This document shows positions 14,858-25,645 of a DNA stretch of 64,000 bases, piece by piece. The notes beneath the pieces are model-generated. The model was not told the origin of the DNA and made no database searches. It worked only from the letters and a program-made list of their open reading frames with translations. Location of the stretch: NCBI GenBank assembly GCA_001986395.2, contig MQVO02000004.1:868001-932000 (forward strand). The letters are read 5' to 3'. Origin of the DNA: Irpex lacteus. Lineage: Eukaryota; Basidiomycota; Agaricomycetes; Polyporales; Irpicaceae. The translations under genes were made by a program, and so were the position numbers. Each line of letters opens with the position of its first letter. The stretch's first letter is position 1.

Positions 14858-15829
14858 AGCGACTGCTGGCATCGAGCGTGGAACGCGGACTCTATCCCGT
14901 TCCGCGTCGTACTCGGCACTGTGGACGAGGCGTCTCATTCGCCTGGCTGTTTGTTTGCTCTTCTCTTCTGTCTCATTAGTCTTTCGCGTTGTTTGTCTGC
15001 TTGGAAGGTACCTGAACCCTGTACAACCCCTTCGCAAGCGTCATTTTGTGTTTGTTTTGCCCCTCTCCACTTAGCATTATAACCCCTCTCCCCCGACCAC
15101 CTCCACCGCGCCATCGCTCATATATCTCTTTTTGACTGCAGCATTATGCATTATCTCAATGTACCAATAGCCCTAGTTTAACGTTAATGAATGACACACC
15201 ATGTATGATATCTGACGTATTGCTCGTATATCGGGGGCCGGCTGAGTTAACCTTCTATGCATGCCTAATTAGGCCTGACGTGCAAGGGACTGATGCCGAG
15301 AGAGGGAAGCTGCCGCTTCTTGATGGACCAATCGAAGAAGGTTTGTGTGACGATACGATCAGTTGTGACAGCGACGTTCGACTCGGAGATGTCTCTCAGG
15401 CTTCTCTTAGAGCCATTTCAAAGTCTCCCGAGTTCGCTTAAGGAAGTTGTAGAACAAGCAATCATCTGTAACCACCAACCTCAATAACGCATTTATAATC
15501 CTCTATGAGCATGGCTAACGAACGTCACGGCCAAATTTCGCCGACTGCATCTAGGAACAACATCGCTGCATATTGATGGATTAGCGCTAGCGTCGTCAGG
15601 GTGCAGCTGGGGACTTTGTCTCGCCGAGTTCCTCTGCATCTCTCTCCTGTTCTCCTACCGTCATCCTTCAGTGCGCATAGCTTAACAGACAGAGACTCTC
15701 TGCTCTCTCTTTCTCTGGGCATAGCCTACCGTTCTTTTCCTACCCACTGTCGTTTATCGTACACTATCTTTCTCAGCCAACCCATCAAACCAATCAACAC
15801 CCTCACCCAACCGCAAAAAGCAAAAGACA
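14858..15829. other. Intergenic: CRM1 3' side and first beta-barrel gene promoter
   Basis: CRM1 3' flank followed by the upstream region of the first secreted gene. The last 230 bp are strongly CT-rich (ctctctctttctctgggc near 15700-15720) and end with an A-rich context before the ATG, a common picture for well-expressed basidiomycete genes. No other gene seen. Confidence 0.5.
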
Positions 15830-16901
15830 ATGCGTTCTACATTCAGCCTTGTATCCCTTGCTGTCCTCGCCACCGGTGTATTTGCGAGCCCCCACTTCCG
15901 CGACGCCCGTGAACACCGCCAGCACATCGCGCGCAACGTCAAGATCAGCTTTGGTGACAGCAACGAAACGTTCAGCCTCGGCGAGTTGCACAGTCGTAAT
16001 GCTGCGTATGGTACCCCCGATAGGTTCTCGTACTACCTGCCTGAGGAGTCGGGCAACCAGGTCGCCTGTGGAGGGTATTATAACTCGAACTCTTGGGTGG
16101 GTTGACATTAAATTTGCATGTGGAATATGTGGCATTTACTGACGTGGTTATGCGGGATAGATCGTGGCTATGAACATGCACGTACGTGCCCTTGTTCAGG
16201 CTCTAATTTCAATGAATGATTATATTTATGGTGTCCGATTTATAGCAATTTGACAACAGCTGGTGTTTCAAGACGGTTAACCTCCACTGGGAGGGCCAGA
16301 CTGCCTCCGGTGTCCAGATTGTTGATGGGGTAAGTCCATGGATACAATTTGGAAGCATGAAAGCCAGCCATGCTCATTTGTTTGTGATGCCTAGTGCGAG
16401 GAATGTCCCTACGGCGCTCTTGACTTGACCCCGGCCGTTTTCAAGTCCCTCGCCGGTGGATCCCTCGACCTGGGTTACCTCTGGGGAAGTTCCTGGGAAG
16501 TCGCCGGACAGGAACCCGCCAAGCCCAGCCCCACACCCACGCCCAAGCCTACCACCCACAAGGAGACTCCCACTCCTACCCCGACTCCTACTCCTACCCC
16601 CACGCCTACGCCCACACCGACTCCTACTCCCAAGCCCAAGACTACGTCGAGCAGCTCTTCGTCTTCCTCTGAGCACGAGTCTTCTTCCTCCAGCAGCATC
16701 GCATCGTCGTCTTCGGCTTCTTCCTCCAGTGCACACTCTTCGTCTCACGCTCCGAGCTCCAGTGCTTCGGCCTCCAAGAGCAGTGCTGCCCCCAGTGCTA
16801 GTGCCACTCCCGGCGCGTCGGGCAGCAGCATCGACAACTTCCTGGAGGCATACATCCAGCTCTCTCTCCTTGCTCAAGCTGGTGCATCCGGCTCCGATTA
16901 A
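15830..16901 (+). CDS. Secreted double-psi beta-barrel protein with Pro/Thr and Ser-rich tail, copy 1
   Basis: Predicted cell-wall or extracellular protein of the RlpA-like/expansin-like fold. A signal peptide is evident (MRSTFSLVSLAVLATGVFAS). The barrel is split over four exons: it runs through VACGGYYNSNSW, the microexon IVAMNMH, then FDNSWCFKTVNLHWEG, and finishes in CEECPYGALDLTPAVF. A long tail follows with Pro-Thr dipeptides (from about 16567) and a Ser-rich stretch, probably heavily O-glycosylated. The C-terminal 25 residues are mildly hydrophobic (FLEAYIQLSLLAQAGASG), so a GPI anchor is possible but weak. The usual D.CPGC barrel motif is here DGCEECPYG. Substrate is unknown. It is the most diverged of the three tandem copies. 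Confidence 0.85.
16567..16632 (+). repeat. Pro-Thr coding minisatellite
   Basis: Tandem six-base-like units of the actcctacccc type encode alternating Pro and Thr in the linker of the first beta-barrel gene. Such repeats change length easily. Confidence 0.8.
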
Positions 16902-17670
16902 AGCTTGCCCCAGATGACATGTAGGCATCACCCCGAGGCCTTTTAGAAGCTTTGTCCCTTTCCTGTCGGTGATATTGGTTGGTTTCACTTCGCTGAGATA
17001 CTCTTCTGCTCCAGATTTGCTGTTGTCCAGTCCTTATTATTTGCGCTTGTGCTGTTCAAGTTCTTGTTGTTTCCTGATCGCGTGCCCCGTACTACTTACT
17101 AGGTATATACCCTGTGCAGTGCTTTGTTCGGCATCAATGCAGTAGCGTTATTATTATTATGTTTTCGCATCCTGACAGCAACAACAATGCAGTATCCTAT
17201 AGCAGCCTATAGCCTCCTCTGGACCTCGGCGGACATTATTTGTGAGTCTCTCGTTTCAATGTTGCCTGGTCTAGATCAAGGCTGACGTCGCTACCACCCA
17301 CTAGCGGCATTTACGTAATCCGTTTATACCCCCAAAAGGTAATTTCATCTTGGTCCGTCACGTCACGTCTTCCTCTGAAAATGAGGGTGAGGGAGGCTGG
17401 CGTCTGTTCCTTTGAGCGTGTCTTGTCTCTTGCCACCATCTCCCTGCTAACTTCTCCAGCTCAGTCAGCTTCAGGCAGACTCCCTTCCGCTCTCTCCACG
17501 GTCTTTTCGCGTTCTGCTGTTCTCAAAGCTACCCCCCTCTCTTTCCAGCTTGCTTGCGCTTCTCGACAAACACCCACTGTCTCTACGCAACAACCGAACG
17601 TACATATCTCACAGGCTTTTAACTCCCTTTGCTCTACATATATTTCCCCCTCTTATACAAATCAGCCACA
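16902..17670. other. Intergenic: copy 1 to copy 2 of the beta-barrel triplet
   Basis: 3' flank of copy 1 and promoter of copy 2. The final 250 bp are CT-rich, with tatatttcccc and cttatacaaatc steps just before the ATG. A 152-codon frame runs through the leader and overlaps copy 2 out of frame; I treat it as chance. Confidence 0.5.
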
Positions 17671-18680
17671 ATGTTCGCCAACTTCGCGTCTCTCTCCACT
17701 CTCGCGGTCGCGTCCCTCGCCCTCCTTGGTCAAGTCAACGGTGCAACCCACTCGGCGCGTAGGCGTCATGCTGGTACCAGCTTCCTCCAAAACCGCGAGA
17801 CACACGTCCTTGAAAAGCGGTTTGATAATGCACGTATGACGTTCTACACGGCCGGACTGGGCGCATGCGGAAAGACGAACAATGATGGTGATTATGTGAG
17901 TCAAAGGTTCAATCGCGTCTCCTTGAACACCTTTACTCATTGATGTGGTACAGATTGTTGCTCTGAACTCTGCTGTGAGTGCTTACTATGTCTACGACCA
18001 TCGTCTGACTGTGGAGTACGAGTGCTAATTGGATTTCCCCGTACGCGATCGTATAGCAATATGGCGGTGGTTCGCACTGTGGTCAGACTATCACCATCTC
18101 GTACAATGGCAAGTCCACTCAAGCAACAATCGAGGACGAGGTGTGTCCATTTGTTTACCTACATATTTGAGCACAGTAGTTCAATTAGTCGTAACAGTGC
18201 CCTGGTTGTCCCTACGGAGGCCTTGATTTAACCCCCGGTCTCTTCTCTTTCTTCGCGTCTCAAGACGCAGGTGTCATTTATGGCGAATGGGACTTTGGAA
18301 GTGGAAGTGGAGGAGGTTCCAAGCCTTCTCCCACTACCAAGGCCTCTCCTACTCCTGAACCCAAGACGACAAAGACCCCGGAGCCGACACCGACACCGAC
18401 TCCTACACCCACCCCAACAACCACAAAGGAGAAGACGACGTCCTCATCCTCCGCTACGCCGACTCCCTCGAGCTCGTCTAGCTCGTCTTCGTCCGAGTCT
18501 TCAAGCTCCGTGTCCTCAAGCTCCGCCGAGGAGAGCTCGAGTGTGGCTTCTTCGTCTTCTAGCGCCTCCAGCGCTAGTGCGACCCCTTCGGCGAAGGCGA
18601 ACACGAGTGGTCTGGACGCGTTGAGTGGTTCGCTTGTGCAGTTGATTCTGCTCGCCGCGGCGGGCGCAAACAGTCAATAG
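17671..18680 (+). CDS. Secreted double-psi beta-barrel protein with Ser-rich tail, copy 2
   Basis: Paralog of the preceding gene. The signal peptide is MFANFASLSTLAVASLALLG. A prodomain-like stretch ends in EKRFDNARMTFYTAGLG; the KR before FDNAR suggests Kex2-type processing (inference). The barrel contains GACGKTNNDGDY, microexon IVALNSA, QYGGGSHCGQTITISYNG, and DECPGCPYGGLDLTPGLF. The Asp and Cys of the DECPGC motif, usual in this fold, are present. The tail has a Gly/Ser linker, a short Pro-Thr repeat, a Ser/Ala stretch, and a hydrophobic end (LVQLILLAAAGANSQ) that would suit a GPI signal. Intron positions match those of copies 1 and 3. Confidence 0.88.
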
Positions 18681-19546
18681 AAGCACTATACCCAAGACGA
18701 TCGAACGTTCGCTCGACGGTTCCGCTTCCTACTTTCCAGGCTTCTCAGCTGTAGTGCATATTCTAGACCTCCTTTCCTTGTTTTTAATCATTTAAGTTGT
18801 TTTTGGTGACCTCATCTGTGGTTAGGAAATACATTAGGTGCAATGTGCATCTGTTTGCAAAGGTAAATCTCGCGTCGTAGAGATCAGTGGGCGATGCTGT
18901 CAGTGATCTTGGATGAAGCGAATTGGCTGTCGCTGCCATGCCGCCAAGGGACCTCCACATGTACACATCGGTCATGGCAGACCGCTGAAAGATATTCGCC
19001 GAGCTCATAGAAAAGGACCTCAGGCTGCCGTTCATGGAGTCATTACTCGTAGTTGAAAGCGTTGCGTCGAAATAAGGAGGTGGTGCGCTCGCTGTCGATG
19101 TCAGCGACGAGCAATCACAAATCAGCATCTTCGGAGCAGAATAACAGGTATGCTAGGAGGTTAAGAACGTGTTGAACTGGACATGCATGGAGAAGGGTGT
19201 CTGATGGATGTGTCGTTAGTTGCGAGGCTGCTTTTTATATTCAACCCAACAAACAGCGTCAAACACCCGACAAAAACAAACCCGGCGAGGCGTTGCCCAG
19301 CTGCTTTCCCCCGCCTGCACGACCCCGTCTTTCTGACTCTTCTCCAGGCTGCGTCTCTCGACGAGCCCAACGTCGCTCACTGTCTCAAGCCACACTCGTT
19401 CCAGCTGTCTTTCCCCGGCTACGTAACGTCTAATACCCCTTTGATCCTATCCCTCGCTCGCCGACACACCGCACTGCGCAGTCGACCCTCGACACCACGA
19501 CACATAACAAGTAACTGAACAAGAAAGAAAGAAATAGATCCTTAGA
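18681..19546. other. Intergenic: copy 2 to copy 3
   Basis: 3' flank of copy 2 and leader of copy 3. A 114-codon minus-strand frame (18784-19128) has no signal, paralog or splicing that I can support. The leader of copy 3 is again pyrimidine-rich and ends A-rich (acaagaaagaaagaaa). Confidence 0.45.
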
Positions 19547-20741
19547 ATGCCGCGTCTGTCGACCTTTGTGCAGGCTGCTGTGCTTTCGCTGGCGTTGCCG
19601 TTTGCCTCGGTGAATGGCGTGAAGCACGAGAAGAACCACGCGAGGAGGCACCACGACCTTGCCCTCCAGGCTCGTGGACAGACGTTTGATAATGCGAGGT
19701 TTACCTTCTATGATGTCGGTCTGTGAGTAGCTTTGGAGTTTGTATGATCTGCATGCGCCACAAGGGGCGTGGCGGTGATGAACATTGAGCGGCGCGCTGA
19801 CGAGCGTAACTTTGATTTTGATAGCGGTGCCTGCGGTATCGTCAACAAGCCCAGTGACTTTGTATGTTCATTCTATTACTGTTTCAGAATTTAGGGACAG
19901 ATAACTCATATTATGCCCGCCTTCGTAGATTGTTGCTTTGAACAGTGAGGTATGCCAAGTTCCCTCTGCATGCATGGACCAGTGAACAGGATTCTGAATA
20001 TACCCATGTGATTTAGCAATTCGACGAGTCTTCTGGCTACCCCGCCAAAAACTGCTTCAAGATGATCACTATTGAAGCCAACGGCAAATCCGCACAGGCC
20101 CAGGTCACAGATGAGGTACGTGCATCCCATTTCACCTAGCGTACCAAACTTAACATGCTCTCTCCCTCTCTCTCAATTGTCTTTATCTAGTGCCCCGGCT
20201 GTCCATTCGGCGGCCTTGACTTCTCTCGTGGTCTCTTCGACCACTTCGCCAGCGAAGACGTCGGCGTCCTGACCGGTTCTTGGTACTTCAACGACGGCGG
20301 TCCCGCCGCACCCCCTGCCCCAAGCCAACTCCTCCCCCGCCTCCTCCGCCCCCTCCTCCTCCTCCCCCGCCCAAGACCACTCCTAAGCCCAAGCCGACTC
20401 CCACACCGACTCCTCCCCCTCCTCCTCCTCCCCCGGAGCCGACTACCACATGGAGCCCTCCTCCTGAGTCCACTACTACCAGCGAGAAGCCTAAGCCCCC
20501 TCCGTCGAGCAGCTCGGAGGAGCACCATGAAAGCTCCAGCAGCGTAGAGCACTCGTCTAGCAGCGTTGCGTCGAGCAGCTCGGTTCAGCCCAGCAGTTCC
20601 GCTGCTCCGTCGAGCGCGTCGGCTTCGGCGAGTTCTGCGGCTGCTTCGGCGACCCCGTCCGTCAACGCTGTTGACCAAGTGAACCAGGCCGTGCTTGGGT
20701 TGGCTGCGTTGGCGGTTGCTGGTGCTGGTGGTGCACAGTAA
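19547..20741 (+). CDS. Secreted double-psi beta-barrel protein, copy 3, with 1-nt frameshift before the tail
   Basis: The signal peptide starts MPRLSTFVQAAVLSLALPFA. The barrel runs RFTFYDVGLGACGIVNKPSD, microexon IVALNSE, then PAKNCFKMITIEANGKSAQA and DECPGCPFGGLDFSRGLF, the best match of the three to the canonical motif. After the barrel the open frame leaves the Pro/Ser tail frame. As written it would stop at 20545-20547 with an Arg/Leu-rich end. The tail seen in the paralogs (Pro runs, Ser-rich stretch, hydrophobic end in AVAGAGGAQ) is in another frame, ending at 20741. One missing C in the runs at 20311-20315 or 20318-20321 explains it. No intron of usable length bridges it. An assembly error or a true recent frameshift are the alternatives. 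Confidence 0.8.
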
Positions 20742-21520
20742 ACGTTGGATGTTTATAGCAGGGATCTTCTGCGAGATTTTTAGATGGTTCAATCATGGAC
20801 TACTGTCCACGAATGACTGCTCTTGAAGTGCAGAACATTTCTGGACTATTGTTATTGGTCGATGATGATTGTGTGACTGCATATGAGCAGTTTCAGCGAT
20901 CAGTATACCCCCACACCGTACATCCATCTTTCCTCTATCTTCCCATCGGTCTCTGCGTCTGCATATTTTATTCTTACCCTATACCACACCCTGACTATCC
21001 TTCACGCAACCTTTCCTGGACGTCTGTGTCTCACTACCCACTACTACTAGTAACTAGGATTCTCATAGTACATTTCGGACTCTGTTACTAGTACCACTAG
21101 TTTCTCGCTTCAGTTCTGTGAGTTTCCTATGTATGTGGTGGTGTCTCGGCGATCAGGGAAGCGGGGTAGGTGTAGTCTGGGCCAATTCTAGTGTGTTTGT
21201 CAACCACTCTCGTGGCCAGCATCTAACCAGCCTTACAGGGGATATTGGTATTAGTCAATTATTGCCCTGTCCGACGGTCACGATCTATGGAGCAAGATGT
21301 GAATAAATTACAATAAGGTAAAACAACGCTCTCTGTATATACTCGTACATCTACGTCATGAGAAAACGTGAGAAATTGAGAACGAACGAATGACTGCATG
21401 TCTCGCTGCACATGTACAGATCGCTCCTCAACGAAGCACTGGACGACCACGAAGCTACGGGCTCTATATATCTTCGACAACTTGAGGCAAGCACGGGTAT
21501 AAGTAAGTATGAAGTCAGCA
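20742..21520. other. Intergenic region
   Basis: Flank between the third beta-barrel gene and the minus-strand membrane-protein genes. The genes converge here, so it should hold two 3' ends. No gene seen. Confidence 0.5.
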
Positions 21521-22680
21521 CTACCGAGCATCAGGCTGTCTGAAGCTAGTATGGGTGATATGCGCTCTCAGAGGACCTCGGGCCCCAGGCGTGATGGGTT
21601 CATGAGGACTCGAAAAGTCGACGAATAGCTTGTCTATTTCATCCCAAGGGAGGAGCTCTTCCATGAAGGTCTTCGGCTCGGGTCCGAAGTTTATGTCTCG
21701 CATGTGCTATGTATGTGGGCAGGCGAAAGGAACGTGATGGTCAGTCAGTCAGTACATCGAGACGAAATGGAATGAGCGGGATCCATTGTTGGCGGGTTTT
21801 TTGAATAAGAGTCAGTAGAGAGGATCACTGACAACTTGGAAACTTACTTTCATAGCTGACATCTTAGACCGTGGCATCCTCCTCTCCCGTAAGATCTCCT
21901 CAGGCGTGTTCTCCCGGGGACTTGTACCACTGTCACCCGCGACAGCGTCTGCGTACTTGGCTGCATCCCGTACAGCATGGTATGTACTCACGGCCGAACT
22001 ACCTATCATCCCCACCGCCAACGCCACCCACGGATGCTCGGCCACCACCCCAGTGCCCCTCCCAACACCATCCTGCAATCCAAAGAAACTGCATAGCCCC
22101 AAGAGCAAAAAGACAGACCCGACACCGATGTCACATAGTACAGATGTGAGTGAGACGTAGCCCGTACGTGATGGAGTGCGGAAGTCAACGACGGTGAGGT
22201 GGGAGAGGATGTGTGAGGGTTTGAAGGGGAGGTAGCCCAGTGCGTGCATGATCGCTGCGCCGACTCCTGCGACGAGCGAACTGGGAGCGAACATCAAGGC
22301 AAAACGCGTGCCTCCCAGACTTGCTGTTCTTATATAGACGGAAAATATTGAGGTGAGGATGGGTAACGGCGGGACGATGCCATAATGGAGGACGGCGTAG
22401 ATGGAGTAGAAGGCAAGGCCGACGAGAGTTGTGAGGCATGCGCGGAGGGCAAAGTGGACTTCGAGGAGGAGGATGAGGGTTAGAGGGAAGGCGATGGTTA
22501 TGGTGAGGTAGGTGAGTGTGGCGCGCCATAGTCTGGAGAAAAGGGAGCGCAGGGCAGGTTTCCTGCGAGTGGTAGGGGGGACAGATTCTCTATAGGTTAT
22601 TCTGCCTATCCCGATGATTCTGTCTGTATGATGATGCTCATCCTCTGAGTCAGACGATGTAGTGGACGCAGAGGACATCG
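21521..22680 (-). CDS. Multi-pass membrane protein of unknown function
   Basis: Two exons give about 350 residues. The N-terminus is Ser/Asp/Glu-rich (MSSASTTSSDSEDEHHHTDR) and then basic. Hydrophobic segments include LTYLTITIAFPLTLILLLEV, ACLTTLVGLAFYSIYAVL, FAPSSLVAGVGAAIMHALG, GVGSVFLLLGLCSFFGL and WVALAVGMIGSSAVSTYHAV. The C-terminal exon, joined after MSAMK, reads HMRDINFGPEPKTFMEELLP then WDEIDKLFVDF. An in-frame ATG at 22720 would add 14 residues; I prefer the start with the acidic N-terminus. Topology resembles the four other membrane-protein genes nearby, but I cannot show clear sequence similarity. Family not recognised. Confidence 0.72.
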
Positions 22681-23357
22681 TAGCTGGACAAGGTATATGT
22701 AGGCGGATGTGGCTATACAAGGGTAGCAGTGGTAGAGGTCAGCGTACAAGTATAAAGCAACGAAGTTCGTCCGTACCAAATGGTGGTATTGGCTTATTGA
22801 AAGCTCTGCTGACTTGCAACCCTTTGTTCAGACTACGCCTTTTCGTGAACGACGTGGCTTCATCGAAAGCTTTGTTTGCTATAGGTGATGAACGTTGTGT
22901 CCAGCTGTTACTACGCGCTTCAGCTCGATTGTTGATCGGTGTGGCGGGCTAATTCGGACTGACGCCCATGGTAGGAGTATGTGGCTGTGCAGTAAGTAAT
23001 ACTATGTACTTGGGACCAGCCATGATGCATGATGCATGATGCATGACGATGGTATGCACCCCGTTGGAATCTCTTTATCATCTCCAACTCCCTCAAGTAT
23101 TGTCACGGTAAACATGCCAGTGGTAAGTGTGCAATACGTGTTCTTCTCTATAGGTACTTAGGTCAGCAGGTCTGCTAGCTAGTAGTATCTACTAATTGTC
23201 GTTGGCATCCACAGATACTACAGCTAGTGAGTACCGTACAACAAGCAAGGATTCCTCGGGGTTAACTTCAGCAGTGAGTCCTAATTAGAGCATCACTTCA
23301 ATGTTCGAGTTCTCAATTTGCTTATACTCCATTTCACAACTAGAAGACGCACAACCA
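22681..23357. other. Intergenic region
   Basis: Upstream side of the previous minus-strand gene and 3' side of the next. It contains a short 7-bp tandem repeat, listed separately. No gene seen. Confidence 0.5.
23021..23048. repeat. Tandem heptamer repeat CATGATG
   Basis: Three perfect copies and a nearly complete fourth of catgatg. It is short and probably simple microsatellite growth. Confidence 0.8.
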
Positions 23358-24236
23358 TCATACTGGGCTGTCTCTCTCCTTAGCATCAATGGTTGGCACC
23401 ACGCCTTCTGCGTTAACCGAAATTGCCAGCTTCTCATCGAAGCCTTGAGGGCCTACCGCTACCCCACTTTTCCTGTCTCCCTTCAACGACAGATTATACC
23501 ATGCTCGCAGATATCGCAGGCCGCGCACGACTACATTTCCCGCCACGGTAACGGCCACTGTGCGAAGACGGTACTCGTTGACCTCATCGACCATGTCCCC
23601 GGCTCGTCTGTAGTACGCCTGCGCTAAGATGCCGACATATACGACGATCCCAGGAGTGACGATGCGCTCAAGGATGTGGAGAATGCGCTTCCACCATTTG
23701 ACCTCGGATTTATCTTTGCGCGGCTTTTGCTTCGTGAAGGCGGGTAAAGCTTGGCGAGACCCTCGCGGGGGACGTTTGAACCCGGACTTCGCGAACCAGT
23801 GTATACTCGAGATGGTTCCGCCCACAACTCCGGTAAATGCACCGCAGGTCGCTGCTCCAATGAGGGCGGTTCGCAGGAACGCCCACAGAAGAGGCACGAG
23901 TGGAGTGGAATACGAGGAGATTATCTGGGATATTGCGTCGTTGAAAGGCCCAGGCAGGATAGCAAGGGTGGTCATGACTAACGCGCCAGCGAGCGTCGCC
24001 CGGACGGCGACGAAGGAGAATATGCATGTAAAGATGCATCCCAGGAATATGATAAGGAAGAGAGTCAAGTACAGGACCATGAAGATGCGCTTTTCGAGGT
24101 TCAGCTCAGGCTCTGCGGCAGTTGAATTGGCATCGTCATGATCGGCCGGAGTGTCAGGAATGACTTCGTTCGGCTCAATGGTAGGAGCGGGGGGAGGCGG
24201 TATTTGCGATACGTCTGAGGGGGGTTCTAACGACAT
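23358..24236 (-). CDS. Multi-pass membrane protein of unknown function
   Basis: A single exon of 292 codons. The N-terminal 45 residues are hydrophilic and Pro/Glu/Asp-rich (IPPPPAPTIEPNEVIPDT). Hydrophobic segments follow: RIFMVLYLTLFLIIFLGCIF into FTCIFSFVAV, ATLAGALVMTTLAILPG, LIGAATCGAFTGVVGGTI, IVTPGIVVYVGILAQAYY and TVAVTVAGNVVVRGLRYL. A basic loop (RPPRGSRQALPAFTKQKPRK) lies between the third and fourth. This order (acidic N-terminus, hairpin, Gly-rich segment, basic loop, last membrane segments) matches the three tandem paralogs downstream, suggesting a distant relative (inference). Family not recognised. Confidence 0.75.
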   Translation of the reverse strand: MSLEPPSDVSQIPPPPAPTIEPNEVIPDTPADHDDANSTAAEPELNLEKRIFMVLYLTLFLIIFLGCIFTCIFSFVAVRATLAGALVMTTLAILPGPFNDAISQIISSYSTPLVPLLWAFLRTALIGAATCGAFTGVVGGTISSIHWFAKSGFKRPPRGSRQALPAFTKQKPRKDKSEVKWWKRILHILERIVTPGIVVYVGILAQAYYRRAGDMVDEVNEYRLRTVAVTVAGNVVVRGLRYLRAWYNLSLKGDRKSGVAVGPQGFDEKLAISVNAEGVVPTIDAKERDSPV

Positions 24237-24916
24237 GTTATTCTGTCAAATCCTCTGCAGCACTGCTATTCAAGGGTTTAGATGAATATCGCGTGTGGTG
24301 TCAACCCGGCCTCCGCACGTACCTCCTGTTCTCCAATGACGATACAGTTTACTAAAACCCAACCAGGATATCCACCGCTGCGTCTATGGTAGCTTGACAG
24401 AGGAGAAGATATGCTAGAACTGGAGCCAAACCCACATGCATATTTAGCACAGAGCCCCGAGCGTTCTGGGATACTGCGATCCGTCAGCTGCCTTTGCCAT
24501 CACCTAGATATAGAGATGCGCCGACCCACAAACTCTCTCATGCATACAATGCCGTGGACTACGGGCTATGCATAATCATGGTCAAAGGAGAGAAGGTTGT
24601 CAATGAAATCGTTAGTTCATCAAGTTGCGATGTGACGTTTCTAATACAAAGATATCAGACATCTGACCGAGCCCGGCGCTGCGAGAGGAGTGTTACCTGG
24701 GCAAGCTGACACGGGCGAAGATTTAGGTAACGAACTGAAGGCAGCGACGCTGGTACAAGAGATGGCGGGTAGACTGTCACTATTGTCCTACAATTTCAAC
24801 AAACAGATCGTCGCCAGTCAGGACCCGACACAAACTCTTACCGCAGGGCCCTAAGACCGTGAGATCCACCCCTACTGTAACGCATGGCTAGTGACTGCAC
24901 GAAACTGTCCTGCACA
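24237..24916. other. Intergenic region
   Basis: Between two minus-strand membrane-protein genes. I see no gene or repeat. Confidence 0.5.
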
Positions 24917-25645
24917 TCACATCACAGGATCCTTCTCCAGTATCTGCTCCTCGACGGTGCTCTTCGCCCTCATCACTCTATTCGCAGCCTTAGCGGCCTC
25001 TTCAGCCAACTTCTTCTCCTCCTTAGCGCGGCGCTGTTTCTCTCCTTCAGCCCTCCCAATGGCACTCAACAATAACCCTACCATAGCGGCAAGGGCGGGA
25101 CTGATAGGGTCATGTGGCACCTCGTTTAACCCCCAGCTAAAGTATCGCAAGACGATATAGCCGACAGGCACATTGGCGCTTCCAAGCACGATCCCGGCAT
25201 AAATCGCCACTCGTTTGTCTCCACGATACTCCCAAGGTGCAGTTTTTCTCGAGGATAGATATGGAAGATACCTTCGAGGTGCAAGTTTGCTCAATGCGAT
25301 TGGTACGTAGCGTTGCGAGAGGCAGATGACGCCGAAGGTGAGACCTATGGGTGTGCCCAAGACGACTCCGCCGATGAGGCTTGTCGCCAGTATGCCTAGT
25401 AGCATCTGCCAGAAGGTCGGCCTGTATTCTAGTGCAGTGCAAGTAACGTACTCCCACAGTGTGATTAGGCCGAGAGCGAGGAGTGCTCCTTCCGCGGATA
25501 TACCAAAGCAGCGGTAGATGGAGGCCATGACTATGAACAGCAGCGTGAGGAGGAAAAGGACGACAGAGATGATCTTGTCATAAAGGGGTGGGATGTCAAC
25601 CGCATCGTTATCGCGTAACGGCACAGTCATTTCTGAAGCCATCAT
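24917..25645 (-). CDS. Tandem small membrane-protein family, copy A
   Basis: A single exon of 242 codons. After a hydrophilic start come IISVVLFLLTLLFIVMASIY, GALLALGLITLWEYVT, LIGGVVLGTPIGLTFGVICL, and the family signature WEYRGDKRVAIYAGIVLGSA into NVPVGYIVLRYF. A last weak segment (ALAAMVGLLLSAIG) is followed by a charged Ala/Glu/Lys helix (EKQRRAKEEKKLAEEAAKAA) that looks coiled-coil. Copies B and C share LTLWE, the conserved Gly segment, W.YRGDK, YAG or CAG before VGSA.VP, and the charged C-terminal helix. No signal peptide. Family not recognised; a membrane scaffold or adaptor would fit the tail, but that is a guess. Confidence 0.78.
   Translation of the reverse strand: MMASEMTVPLRDNDAVDIPPLYDKIISVVLFLLTLLFIVMASIYRCFGISAEGALLALGLITLWEYVTCTALEYRPTFWQMLLGILATSLIGGVVLGTPIGLTFGVICLSQRYVPIALSKLAPRRYLPYLSSRKTAPWEYRGDKRVAIYAGIVLGSANVPVGYIVLRYFSWGLNEVPHDPISPALAAMVGLLLSAIGRAEGEKQRRAKEEKKLAEEAAKAANRVMRAKSTVEEQILEKDPVM

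Noticed and set aside
16475..16699. Minus-strand frame with long Gly-Val repeats
   Set aside because: It is the complement of the Pro-Thr repeat of the first beta-barrel gene and has no independent support.
17381..17839. A 152-codon plus-strand frame through the leader of the second beta-barrel gene
   Set aside because: It conflicts with the clear signal peptide and barrel frame of that gene; CT-rich leaders often stay open.
18784..19128. A 114-codon minus-strand frame between the second and third beta-barrel genes, with YDARFTF resembling FDNARFTF of the barrels
   Set aside because: Similarity ends after about eight residues, the strand is opposite, and there is no signal peptide or splicing. 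Probably chance.
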